This document shows, in pieces, positions 28,586 to 37,074 of a DNA stretch of 64,000 nt (its first letter is position 1; each line of letters starts with the position of its first letter). Under the pieces are notes generated by a model that did no database searches, was not told the origin of the DNA, and saw only the letters and a list, made by a program, of their open reading frames with translations. Source of the DNA: JAKFDI01 sp036676235 (lineage in GTDB: Bacteria; Pseudomonadota; Gammaproteobacteria; Burkholderiales; Burkholderiaceae_C); NCBI GenBank assembly GCA_036676235.1, contig JAKFDI010000112.1:1-64000 (forward strand), written 5' to 3'. A program made the translations under genes and the position numbers.

Positions 28586-29260
28586 ATGATCCATCCAGTC
28601 AAGACCGCCGACGGGCAAGATGAGCTGAGCAGCCGCAAGCGCCGGCTCGGCCAGCGGCATCGCACGGTCTTGTTGCTGGTCGACGGTCGGCGTTCGGCTG
28701 ACGAAGTGCGTGCGCTGGCGGTGCAGGCAGGCGCGGCGCAGAGTTGCTTCGACGAGCTGGTGGCGCTCGGGCTGATCGCGCAGCCGCAGGCCGCCAATCC
28801 CGAGGCCACGGCGGATTCCGTGGCTGCGGCGCCGTCTCCGCCCGACCTCGCCGTGGATACCGCCGTGCCGAGCCTCGACGAGCCGGGCGATTCCTCGCTG
28901 CTGCCGCCTTCGCGCACGCTGCAGCCCGAATCGGTGCTCGGCGATCCGCGCATGGAGAGCGTCTTGCTTCCCGAGCCGTTGCCTGCCGAGTTGCAGGCAT
29001 TCGACGACATCGATCCACTGCTCGAAGAGGCGCGCGATCTGCTGGTGCGCGCGGTGCGGGCCGAATCGCCGGTGGCCGGCTCGCTGACCGTGCTGCGCCT
29101 CAAGCGCGCCCGTTCGCGCAGCGACCTCGCGGGGCTGATCGGCGACGTCGAGTCGCGCATCGTCAAACCCCATCGTTCCCTTGCCGCGCAGCAGACCCTG
29201 CAGCGCGTGCGCCAATTGCTCGCCAGCGAGCCAGCCTCGACGTTGCCCATCGCCGGCTGA
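28586..29260 (+). CDS. Uncharacterised protein, winged-helix-like N terminus
   Basis: No family can be named with confidence. From the ATG at 28586 the 224-residue protein begins with a compact domain (LSSRKRRLGQRHRTVLLLVDG through FDELVALGLIAQP), which looks like a small winged helix of the type found in several Burkholderiales proteins. A Pro/Ala/Asp-rich disordered stretch (~75-125) follows, then a helical C-terminal region. An ATG at 28517 is also possible; neither start has a clear ribosome binding site. It lies 23 bp before coaX on the same strand, a place where many relatives carry birA. Confidence 0.6.
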   Translation: MIHPVKTADGQDELSSRKRRLGQRHRTVLLLVDGRRSADEVRALAVQAGAAQSCFDELVALGLIAQPQAANPEATADSVAAAPSPPDLAVDTAVPSLDEPGDSSLLPPSRTLQPESVLGDPRMESVLLPEPLPAELQAFDDIDPLLEEARDLLVRAVRAESPVAGSLTVLRLKRARSRSDLAGLIGDVESRIVKPHRSLAAQQTLQRVRQLLASEPASTLPIAG

Positions 29261-29283
29261 CGAACCTACGGTCCCTGCAGTCC

Positions 29284-30054
29284 ATGAGTTTTCTTGCCCT
29301 CGATGTTGGCAACACGCGTCTGAAGTGGGCGCAGTACGCCTCGCCCCAGCCCGGCGCCGCGTTGCTGGCGCACGGCGCCGTGTTCCTCGAAACCATCGAC
29401 GACCTGGCCGACAAGGAATGGCAGGCGCTCACGCCGCCCGCCAGCGTGCTCGGCTGCATCGTCGCCGGCGAGGCGATCCGCCGGCGCGTGGAAGAGCAAC
29501 TCGAGCTGTGGGACGCCGCGCCGCGCTGGGTGGTGCCCACGCGTGAGGCGGCCGGCGTCACCAACGGCTACGACCACCCCAACCGGCTGGGCGCCGACCG
29601 CTGGGTGGCGCTGGTGGCCGCCCGCCACCGTGCCCTGGCGCTGGGCGGCGAGCCGCGACCCGCGGTGGTGGTGATGGTGGGCACCGCCGTGACGGTGGAT
29701 GCGCTCGATGCCGACGGCCACTTTCTCGGTGGGCTGATCCTGCCCGGCTTCGGCCTGATGCTCAAGGCGCTGGAGATGGGCACCGCGGGGCTGAAGGCCC
29801 CGACGGGCGAGGTGGCGGACTTTCCGACCAACACCAGCGATGCGCTGATGAGCGGCGGCGCGCATGCCATGGCCGGCGCCATCGAGCGCATGCACCGGCG
29901 GCTCAAGAGCCGCACCGGGCGGCAGCCGCTGCTGCTGATGAGCGGGGGCGCAGCCGTCAAGCTCGCGCCCATCATCGACGTGCCCTACGACACGGTGGAT
30001 ACATTGATCTTCGACGGCCTGCTGCAGCTGCAGGCGCACCACCTCGCGTTGTAG
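29284..30054 (+). CDS. coaX: Type III pantothenate kinase
   Basis: CoaX phosphorylates pantothenate, the first step of coenzyme A synthesis, in the cytoplasm. The 256-residue protein has the ASKHA-fold start FLALDVGNTRLKW, the GADRWVALVAARH segment that carries the catalytic Asp, and the phosphate-binding GTAVTVDALDADG motif with GGLILPG following. It is feedback-insensitive and monovalent-cation-dependent as a family. It converges on hslU with a 13-bp gap. Confidence 0.95.
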   Translation: MSFLALDVGNTRLKWAQYASPQPGAALLAHGAVFLETIDDLADKEWQALTPPASVLGCIVAGEAIRRRVEEQLELWDAAPRWVVPTREAAGVTNGYDHPNRLGADRWVALVAARHRALALGGEPRPAVVVMVGTAVTVDALDADGHFLGGLILPGFGLMLKALEMGTAGLKAPTGEVADFPTNTSDALMSGGAHAMAGAIERMHRRLKSRTGRQPLLLMSGGAAVKLAPIIDVPYDTVDTLIFDGLLQLQAHHLAL

Positions 30055-30067
30055 CGCACCAGCCGCG

Positions 30068-31417
30068 CTAGAGGATGTAGCGCGAGAGATCCTCGTTCTT
30101 GGCCAGCTCGCCGAGCTTGGCATCCACTTCCGCGGCGCCCAGCGTGACCGTGTTGCCGCCGAGGTTCGGCGCGTCGAAGCTCACGTCGTCGAGCAGCCGC
30201 TCCATCACCGTCGAGAGGCGGCGCGCGCCGATGTTCTCGGTGCGCTCGTTCACGTCGTAGGCGATCTGCGCGAGGCGGCGAACGCCCTCGGGTTGAATCT
30301 CAAGCGTCACGCCCTCGGTAGCGAGCAAGGCCTGGTACTGCTTGACGAGACTGGCGTGCGTGGAGGTGAGGATGGCCTCGAAATCGTCCACGCTCAGCGA
30401 GCCGAGTTCCACGCGGATCGGCAGGCGGCCCTGCAACTCGGGAATCAAGTCGCTCGGCTTGCTCAGGTGGAAAGCGCCCGAGGCGATGAACAGGATGTGG
30501 TCGGTCTTGACCATGCCGTACTTGGTGTTCACCGTCGTGCCTTCCACCAGCGGCAGCAGGTCGCGCTGCACGCCCTGGCGCGACACGTCGGCGCCGGTGC
30601 GTTCGGCGTTCGAGGCCACCTTGTCGATCTCGTCGATGAAGACGATGCCGTTCTGCTCGGCGTTCTCGAGCGCGGCGAGCTTGATCTCGTCCTCGTTGAC
30701 GAGCTTCGCGGCCTCTTCCTCGATGAGCAGCTTGCGCGCCTCGCCGATGCCGAGCTTGCGCACCTTGCGCTTGGTGCCGCCGACGTTGGCGAAGAGGCCG
30801 CGCAACTGCTCGGCCATCTCTTCCATGCCGGCCGGCCCCATGATCTCCAGCGTGGGCTTGGGATCGGCCACCTCGATCTCGATGTCCTTGTCGTCGAGCG
30901 TTCCTTCGCGCAGGCGCTTGCGCATCACCTGGCGCGCCGTGTTGTCGGCCAGCGCCGGCTGGGCCGGTTCGCTGCCGGTGTGGCGCGGCGGCGGCACGAG
31001 GATGTCGAGGATGCGGTCCTCGGCGGCGTCCTCGGCGCGGCTGCGCTGGCGGCGCATCGCGGTCTCGCGCTCCTGCTTGATCGACGTGTCGACCAGATCG
31101 CGAATGATGGAATCCACGTCCTTGCCGACGTAGCCCACCTCGGTGAACTTGGTGGCCTCCACCTTCACGAAGGGCGCGTCGGCCAGCTTCGCCAGGCGGC
31201 GCGCGATCTCGGTCTTGCCCACGCCCGTCGGGCCGATCATCAGGATGTTCTTCGGCGTGATCTCGCCGCGCAGCTTCTCGTCCACCTGCTGGCGCCGCCA
31301 GCGGTTGCGCAGTGCGATGGCGACGGCGCGCTTGGCGTCGCCCTGGCCGACGATGTGGCGATCGAGTTCGGAGACGATCTCCTGCGGCGTCATGCTGGAT
31401 TTCATGGTGGCGCTCAT
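30068..31417 (-). CDS. hslU: ATP-dependent protease ATPase subunit HslU
   Basis: HslU is the AAA+ unfoldase of the HslVU (ClpYQ) protease. The 449-residue protein has Walker A GPTGVGKTE near residue 60, Walker B FIDEIDK, the inserted I-domain between them, and the C-terminal ENIGARRLSTVMERLL and DLSRYIL tail that docks into HslV. Its ATG overlaps the hslV stop (ATGA), so it is translationally coupled and second in the hslV-hslU operon. Confidence 0.98.
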   Translation of the reverse strand: MSATMKSSMTPQEIVSELDRHIVGQGDAKRAVAIALRNRWRRQQVDEKLRGEITPKNILMIGPTGVGKTEIARRLAKLADAPFVKVEATKFTEVGYVGKDVDSIIRDLVDTSIKQERETAMRRQRSRAEDAAEDRILDILVPPPRHTGSEPAQPALADNTARQVMRKRLREGTLDDKDIEIEVADPKPTLEIMGPAGMEEMAEQLRGLFANVGGTKRKVRKLGIGEARKLLIEEEAAKLVNEDEIKLAALENAEQNGIVFIDEIDKVASNAERTGADVSRQGVQRDLLPLVEGTTVNTKYGMVKTDHILFIASGAFHLSKPSDLIPELQGRLPIRVELGSLSVDDFEAILTSTHASLVKQYQALLATEGVTLEIQPEGVRRLAQIAYDVNERTENIGARRLSTVMERLLDDVSFDAPNLGGNTVTLGAAEVDAKLGELAKNEDLSRYIL

Positions 31418-31950
31418 TCCAGCGTCTCGATGGTGTGGTTCTGGTTGGTATAGATGCACAGTTCGCCGGCGATCTCCAGCGACTGCTTGACGATGTCGGC
31501 CGGCGCCAATTCGGTGTGCTTGAGCATGGCCCGCGCCGCCGCCTGTGCGTAGGCGCCGCCCGAGCCGATGGCGATGATCCCGTGCTCGGGTTCCAGCACG
31601 TCGCCGTTGCCGGTGATGATGAGCGAGGCTTCCTTGTCGGCCACGGCCAGCATGGCTTCGAGGCGGCGCAGCACACGGTCGGTGCGCCAGTCCTTGGTCA
31701 GCTCGATGGCGGCGCGCACCAGATGGCCCTGGTGCTTCTCGAGCTTGGCCTCGAAGCGCTCGAACAGGGTGAAAGCGTCGGCCGTGGCGCCCGCAAAACC
31801 GGCCAGCACCTGGTCACGGTAGAGCCTTCGGATCTTGCGCGCCGTGGCCTTGACGACGATGTTGCCCAGCGTGACCTGCCCATCGCCGCCCAGCGCGACC
31901 TGGTTGCCGCGGCGCACGCTGACGATGGTGGTGCCGTGAAATTGTTCCAT
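31414..31950 (-). CDS. hslV: ATP-dependent protease peptidase subunit HslV
   Basis: HslV is the proteasome-like peptidase of HslVU. The sequence starts MEQFHGTTIVSV, so removal of the first six residues would expose the catalytic N-terminal Thr, as in the family. GGDGQVTLGN and the IGSGG segment are conserved. The product is 178 residues. An in-frame ATG three codons upstream exists, but MEQFHG is the family start. It is transcribed toward hslU, and a STAS-domain gene lies 88 bp upstream on the same strand. Confidence 0.98.
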   Translation of the reverse strand: MEQFHGTTIVSVRRGNQVALGGDGQVTLGNIVVKATARKIRRLYRDQVLAGFAGATADAFTLFERFEAKLEKHQGHLVRAAIELTKDWRTDRVLRRLEAMLAVADKEASLIITGNGDVLEPEHGIIAIGSGGAYAQAAARAMLKHTELAPADIVKQSLEIAGELCIYTNQNHTIETLE

Positions 31951-32038
31951 CGGCCGCATCTGCGGGCGAGGGCCACAGATTCAAGCAACTAACCGACACC
32001 GCGTAGAAGCGGCGAGAGCGAAGCGACTGGGGCGCCCG

Positions 32039-33760
32039 TCAAAGGGTTTTTACCTTGACCTTCGCGTGCTCGTTGATGCCCATGGCACCAAAGAACAGCG
32101 CGACCAGCCGATGCGCCTCGACAAAGCTCACCGCGCGGTTTTCGCTGCGGCGCGCCAGCACCCAGTTCAGCAGGTCGCCGGCGGCGATGAAATCGACGCG
32201 GATCAGCCTGGCGCAGGACACGTTGACGATGGTGGAACTCTTGAGTTCGGCGTCCATCTTCTTGAGCGTGGGGCCGATGTCGCCGACGAGCTGGCCCGAG
32301 AGTTCGAGCGTCGCCATCTGCACCATGTTGGGGTCTTCGGTGAGCTGCGATTCGACGAAGGTGGTCGATGCCTCGCTCACCACCGACAAGGCGGGCGAAC
32401 TGGTGTTCGCCTCCGAGCCGCTCACGCGCACCTGGCACTGCGCCGGCTCCCACGAGGGGGGCGACACCTCATAGGTCACGCAGTAGTCGATGGCGGTCTC
32501 GTCGAACTGGTCGGGGCGGTTGGTCATGCGCAGCGCGTCCAGGCGCAGCTGCCAATACGCCGGATCGGTATCACGCACGCCCGTGGGTGCCGCGTCGAGC
32601 AGCACGCTGAACAGTTGCTCGCCCGAGAGCCAGCGCATGTCGAGCTTTTGCGCGATCCAGCCGCGGAACAGCTCGCTCATCCGGGCAGCCGCCTCCGCGT
32701 CCAGGCTTTGCAGGTGTGACCAGTCGAACACCCACGGCAGCGGCATTTGCAGCGTCTGCGAGCGCAGCTTCGCGACGGCTTCGGCATCGAGGCGCTCGGG
32801 GCACACCCAGCCGACCTGGCCGTCGATGCGGGCGGTGCTGGGCCGTTCATCGCTGGCCGCCTCGGCCACGAGCTGCGGCATCGAGAACCACTGCGGTGCC
32901 GACCAGCCGAACTGCTGCGCGTAGTCGAGCGCCAGGCCCTCGAACTTCAGGTGCTGGCCGATCGCCCGGTACAGGTCGAACAGCACCAGCCAGGTCTCGG
33001 CGTGCTGGGCCCGCGGCCCGTTGGGCGAGGTGAGCGCCGCCAGCGACTGCTCGCACAGCTCGAAATCGGCGTTGGCGAAGGCGATCACCGCCTCGTCGAG
33101 ATCCGGGTCGTGCGCCACCTCGTTGACCTCGACGGCCAGCCCGTTGCCGAAGTCGGAGGTCGCGGCGTTGATGGCCTGGGGCGACAGGGGCGACATGCCG
33201 GGGCCCATGACGACCGGCGCCGGATTGGGCAGCGGCGGCGAGACGGCCTCGGACTCACGCAGCAGCATCGGCTCCGTCGCGATGTGCGGCCCGGCCAGCG
33301 CGCCGGGCGCGGTGCGGTGCACAGCGAGGTTGTCCATCGGCGCGGGTTGTGTCGGCGCGTTGTAGAACTCGGGCGCGCGGCGCTGCGAGCCGGGATAGTT
33401 GTCGCCAACCATCTGCTGCTCGATTTCGTCGATCTTGGCCTTGACACCGCTGTCGGGCCTGGCGCCCATGTCCTGCATGCGCGCTTCGGAGTCGTCCAGG
33501 CGTGAGGAGCCACCCAGGGCGGCGAGCTGTTCGCTGGTGAGGCCTTCGCGGCGCACCTTGCGCAGCATGTCGAACTCGCGCTTGCGCACGAAATCGTTGC
33601 GGCGCTTGCGCTCGATCATGGCCTTGAGTTCGGACTTGGCGAACTCGGTTTCGCGCGCGCCTGTCGTGCTGGGACCCAAATCGCTCCATTCGGTGGCCGG
33701 ATTGGCCACGAACTTGACGACTTTGCGAAAGAAACTTGTCGTGTCTTTGGGGTCCGACAT
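32039..33760 (-). CDS. STAS-domain protein of unknown function
   Basis: This 573-residue soluble protein has a basic N-terminal region (~1-110), a Pro-rich linker (~130-200), a helical TPR-like middle part (~210-290), and a C-terminal STAS domain (~475-565, including SSTIVNVSCARLIRVDFIAAG). STAS domains occur in anti-anti-sigma factors and toluene-tolerance/MlaB-like proteins; no conserved phosphorylatable Ser is obvious here. Its place between dksA and hslVU may hint at a stress role, but no function is known to me. Confidence 0.8.
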   Translation of the reverse strand: MSDPKDTTSFFRKVVKFVANPATEWSDLGPSTTGARETEFAKSELKAMIERKRRNDFVRKREFDMLRKVRREGLTSEQLAALGGSSRLDDSEARMQDMGARPDSGVKAKIDEIEQQMVGDNYPGSQRRAPEFYNAPTQPAPMDNLAVHRTAPGALAGPHIATEPMLLRESEAVSPPLPNPAPVVMGPGMSPLSPQAINAATSDFGNGLAVEVNEVAHDPDLDEAVIAFANADFELCEQSLAALTSPNGPRAQHAETWLVLFDLYRAIGQHLKFEGLALDYAQQFGWSAPQWFSMPQLVAEAASDERPSTARIDGQVGWVCPERLDAEAVAKLRSQTLQMPLPWVFDWSHLQSLDAEAAARMSELFRGWIAQKLDMRWLSGEQLFSVLLDAAPTGVRDTDPAYWQLRLDALRMTNRPDQFDETAIDYCVTYEVSPPSWEPAQCQVRVSGSEANTSSPALSVVSEASTTFVESQLTEDPNMVQMATLELSGQLVGDIGPTLKKMDAELKSSTIVNVSCARLIRVDFIAAGDLLNWVLARRSENRAVSFVEAHRLVALFFGAMGINEHAKVKVKTL

Positions 33761-33816
33761 GTCGAGGAGGACTGTGTCTGCCAGCGGGGCCGCGAAGGCG
33801 ACACTCGCGGGCGAGG

Positions 33817-34746
33817 TCAGTCGCCGAACATCTTCTGCTTCATCTCGCGCCGCTGCTGTGCTTCGAGGGACAGTGTAGCGGTGGGGCGTGCAATCAAGCG
33901 CCCGAGGCCGATGGGTTCGCCGGTTTCATCACAGAAACCATAGTCGCCGGCGTCGATACGCGCGAGCGACTGCGAGATCTTCTTGAGCAGCTTGCGCTCG
34001 CGGTCGCGGGTGCGCAGTTCGAGCGCATGCTCTTCCTCGATGGTGGCCCGGTCGGCCGGGTCCGGCACGATCGAGGTGTCCTCGCGCAGGTGCTCGGTGG
34101 TTTCGCCGGCGTTGGACAGCAGGTCGTCCTTGAGCGCCTGCAGGCGCCCGCGAAAGAAGTCGAGCTGCTTGTCGTTCATGTACTCGCTCTCGGGCATGGC
34201 CATCAGCTCGGCCTCGCTGAGGTCGCGGCCGGCCTTGGCCTTCCAGGCGTTGGCCAGCTTCGGGTCGGCCTTGTGCGCGTGCTTCGGTGTATCTACTGCC
34301 AAGTTGTTCATCTGTCGGGTGGGAGGCCGGGGCGGTGCGAACCGGTCGGCGAATCTGGAGGTGGCCGGCGGCAGAGGCGCCGCGGGCGGGGCGGGAGGCG
34401 GATTGCGGGCGCTGCGCGAGGCGCGCGATTTGACCACAGGGGCGACCGCCGCGACAGCGACGGTTTCCTCGATGTGTTCTGCCGCGGCGGGCATCGGCGT
34501 GTCGGCCACGGCCAGCGCCGTGGCTTGTGCCACGGCCTTGGGTGCGACTGGCGGCGCGGTGCGGTGCCCGGGCTTGGCCGGGGCGGGCGCCGGTTTCGCC
34601 GCGGCCTTTGTCGACGCCTTGGCGACGGGTTTGGCCGTGGGCTTGACGGGCGCCTTCGCTGCGCCCTTCACGGCCGGCTTCGCTGGTGCTGCCGACTTTG
34701 CCGCGGGCTTCTTCGTGGGGGCCGTCTTGGCCGGAATTTTGCTCAC
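33817..34746 (-). CDS. dksA: RNA polymerase-binding protein DksA with long basic N-terminal tail
   Basis: DksA binds the RNA polymerase secondary channel and works with ppGpp to repress rRNA and activate amino-acid genes. The C-terminal ~150 residues are a full DksA coiled coil plus zinc-finger-like globule. Of the four zinc cysteines of E. coli DksA only one remains (YGFCDETGEP; the distal pair reads LSLEAQ), so zinc binding is unlikely. Before this is a ~150-residue Lys/Ala/Pro-rich tail like histone H1. Start is GTG at 34746, with GCAGGAGAGC upstream. The neighbouring COG0523 GTPase fits a zinc-related context. Confidence 0.9.
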   Translation of the reverse strand: MSKIPAKTAPTKKPAAKSAAPAKPAVKGAAKAPVKPTAKPVAKASTKAAAKPAPAPAKPGHRTAPPVAPKAVAQATALAVADTPMPAAAEHIEETVAVAAVAPVVKSRASRSARNPPPAPPAAPLPPATSRFADRFAPPRPPTRQMNNLAVDTPKHAHKADPKLANAWKAKAGRDLSEAELMAMPESEYMNDKQLDFFRGRLQALKDDLLSNAGETTEHLREDTSIVPDPADRATIEEEHALELRTRDRERKLLKKISQSLARIDAGDYGFCDETGEPIGLGRLIARPTATLSLEAQQRREMKQKMFGD

Positions 34747-34763
34747 GTCGCTCTCCTGCAACG

Positions 34764-34810
34764 GCGGGTTAGACCCGCTCGATCCCCGGCAACTAATTGG
34801 ACTGCCGGGG
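34764..34810 (-). promoter_or_regulatory. Two hairpins in the dksA leader
   Basis: In the 171-bp gap upstream of dksA two perfect inverted repeats stand in tandem: GCGGGT/ACCCGC (34764-34778) and CCCCGGCA/TGCCGGGG (34784-34810). On the minus strand the second is met first and could end the COG0523 GTPase transcript, though no T tract follows. The first lies just before the dksA ribosome binding site and could affect translation. Neither role is shown. Confidence 0.45.
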
Positions 34811-34917
34811 CGGATTTGGGCGCGGCGGATTGTAGCCACGTTGCCCTCTGTGATGCCGGGCGCATTTCGCGCTTGGGCGTCACCGCTGGAAAAGCGTTTC
34901 TGGCGCGCTCGAAAGCG

Positions 34918-35964
34918 TCATGCAAGACACTGTTCGAGGCCCTGCTCGAACACGTCGCGGGGCAGGTCGAGCCCGATGAAAACCATCTTGCTTCCCTTCT
35001 TTTCGCCCGGCATCCACTTCGGCCCGAGGTCGCTGCCCATGAGCTGGTGCACGCCCTGGAAGATCACCTTGCGGTCGGTGCCTTTCATGTGCAGCACGCC
35101 TTTGTAGCGCAGCAGCTTGGGGCCGTAGACCTGCACCACCGAGCCGAGAAAGTCCTCGAGCTTGGCGGCATTGAACGGCCGGTCGGAGCGGAATACGAAG
35201 GACTTCACGTCGTCGTCGTGACGGTGGTGGTGCGGATGGTCGCAGTGCTCGCCGTGCTCATGGTCATGATCGTGGTCGTGATGCGCATGGTCGTGCGCAT
35301 CGGCTTTCAGGAACTCGGGGTCGATTTCCAGCTTGGCGTTGAGGTTGAAGCCCTTCAGGTCGAACACCTCGGAAATCGCCACGTCGCCGAAGTTCACCCG
35401 GCGCTGCGGCGCTCGCGGGTTCATGTGCTTGACGCGGTGGGCAAGGGCGTCGACGGACGCTTCGTCCACCAGATCGGCCTTGCTGATGAAGATCTGGTCG
35501 GCGAACCCCACCTGACGCCGCGCTTCCTGGCGCGCGTCGAGCTGCTGGTCACCGTGCTTGGCGTCCACGAGCGTCAGGATGGAGTCGAGCAGATAGCTCT
35601 CGGCGATCTCGTCGTCCATGAAGAAGGTCTGCGCCACCGGGCCGGGGTCGGCGACGCCGGTGGTCTCGATCACCACGCGGTCGAAGTCGAGTTCGCCCTT
35701 TCGGCGCTTGGCCGCCAGGTCCGACAGCGTGGTGCGCAGGTCCTCGCGGATGGTGCAGCACACACAGCCGTTGTTGAGCTGGATGATCTGCTCGGTCGAG
35801 TCCTGCACCAGGATCTCGTTGTCGATGTTCTCGTCGCCGAACTCGTTCTCGATCACGGCGATCTTCTGGCCGTGCGCCTCGGTGAGCACGCGCTTGAGCA
35901 GGGTGGTCTTGCCGGCGCCGAGGAAGCCGGTGAGGATGGTTGCGGGGATGAGACCTTGTGCCAT
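34918..35964 (-). CDS. COG0523 (CobW/ZigA/YjiA) GTP-binding metallochaperone
   Basis: This 348-residue protein has the P-loop GFLGAGKTT (13-21), the metal-binding GCVCC motif (66-70), and a His/Asp-rich stretch with many HDH repeats around residues 225-252, all marks of the COG0523 family of metal chaperone GTPases. In several proteobacteria such proteins are made under zinc starvation and can occur beside zinc-independent DksA paralogues; here dksA is the next gene on the same strand. I see no clear Zur box upstream. A cobalt role is less likely, as no cobalamin genes are near. Confidence 0.9.
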   Translation of the reverse strand: MAQGLIPATILTGFLGAGKTTLLKRVLTEAHGQKIAVIENEFGDENIDNEILVQDSTEQIIQLNNGCVCCTIREDLRTTLSDLAAKRRKGELDFDRVVIETTGVADPGPVAQTFFMDDEIAESYLLDSILTLVDAKHGDQQLDARQEARRQVGFADQIFISKADLVDEASVDALAHRVKHMNPRAPQRRVNFGDVAISEVFDLKGFNLNAKLEIDPEFLKADAHDHAHHDHDHDHEHGEHCDHPHHHRHDDDVKSFVFRSDRPFNAAKLEDFLGSVVQVYGPKLLRYKGVLHMKGTDRKVIFQGVHQLMGSDLGPKWMPGEKKGSKMVFIGLDLPRDVFEQGLEQCLA

Positions 35965-36180
35965 GACGAATCCGTGGGTTGAGGGCCGCCGCGCCGGGCG
36001 GCCGGAGCGTGTGCGCGCATGAGATCAGGCCGACATGTGGGGCCGGCGCGCAACATTGCAAGCTAGCACATCTGTCAAGCCGCGGCGCGGGCGCGGCTTG
36101 TCGGCGCCGAGCGCTGCCGCGGGGCGACCCGGGCATTCGGGTAAGCTGCCCCTTCCTGCGTTCTCTCGCCTTGGCGAACC

Positions 36181-37074
36181 GTGTCAGAACCTCATATAAG
36201 TGGCCGACCCCGGCCGGGCGAGCGGCCCGCACCGCCCGCCGACAAGCGCAATCTGTTCCAGCGCCTCGTCGAACTCGTCTCGCCCAGCCCCGATTCCAAG
36301 GACGACCTGATCGAGTCGCTCGCCGAGGCCGAGCGGCGCGAGCTGATCGAACCCGAGTCGCGCATGATGCTCGAGGGCGTGATCCGGATGGCCGACCTCA
36401 CGGCCGGCGACGCGATGGTGGCCGCGCCCCGCATGGACCTGCTGGACATCGACGCGCCGTACGACGGGCTCCTGCGCGTCGTGATCTCCACGGCGCATTC
36501 GCGTTTTCCGGTGTACGACGGCAAGCGCGACAACATCATCGGCATCCTGATGGCGAAGGACCTGCTCAAGCTGCAGCGCTCGCCGGGGCTGAACCTGCGC
36601 ACCCTGCTGCGCCCCGCCGTCTTCGTGCCCGAATCGAAGGGCCTGAACGAACTGCTGCGCGACTTCCGCTCCAACCGCAACCACCTCGCCATCGTGATCG
36701 ATGAGTTCGGCAACACCGCCGGGCTCATCACCATCGAGGACGTGCTCGAGGAAATCGTCGGCGAGATCGAGGACGAGTTCGACGAGAAGGACCGCGACAC
36801 CAGCATCTACACGCTCGCCGACGGCAGCCACCGCGTGGCCGGCGATGCCGAGATCGCCGCCGTCAACGAGGCTTTCCGGGCGCAGTTCCCGGCCGACGAG
36901 TTCGACACCATCGGCGGCTTCATCGCCCACGAGATGGGCCGCGTGCCGCGCCGCGGCGAATCGGTGGTCGCCGGTGGGCTGCTGTTCAACGTGATGCTGG
37001 CCCGCGGTGGCGCCGTCAAGTGGTTCAAGGTGACGCCCGCGCCCGAGCCCGACGGCGAGGACGAAACCGGCTGA
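36181..37074 (+). CDS. corC: CorC/HlyC family CBS-domain transporter-associated protein
   Basis: This 297-residue soluble protein has two CBS repeats (~65-190, with TAGDAMVAAPRMDLL and FGNTAGLITIEDVLEEIVGEIEDE) and a C-terminal CorC_HlyC (transporter-associated) domain. The family is linked to Mg/Co efflux. It starts at GTG 36181. The stop overlaps the lnt start (TGATG). The corC-lnt pair is conserved widely among proteobacteria, often downstream of ybeY/phoH, which are not in this window. Confidence 0.93.
   Translation: MSEPHISGRPRPGERPAPPADKRNLFQRLVELVSPSPDSKDDLIESLAEAERRELIEPESRMMLEGVIRMADLTAGDAMVAAPRMDLLDIDAPYDGLLRVVISTAHSRFPVYDGKRDNIIGILMAKDLLKLQRSPGLNLRTLLRPAVFVPESKGLNELLRDFRSNRNHLAIVIDEFGNTAGLITIEDVLEEIVGEIEDEFDEKDRDTSIYTLADGSHRVAGDAEIAAVNEAFRAQFPADEFDTIGGFIAHEMGRVPRRGESVVAGGLLFNVMLARGGAVKWFKVTPAPEPDGEDETG

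Noticed and set aside
31414..31417. Frameshift between hslV and hslU
   Set aside because: The 4-bp ATGA overlap is normal translational coupling and both proteins are full length.
35965..36180. Zur box upstream of the COG0523 GTPase gene
   Set aside because: No match to an AT-rich GTTATA-type palindrome was seen; zinc control is inferred from context only.
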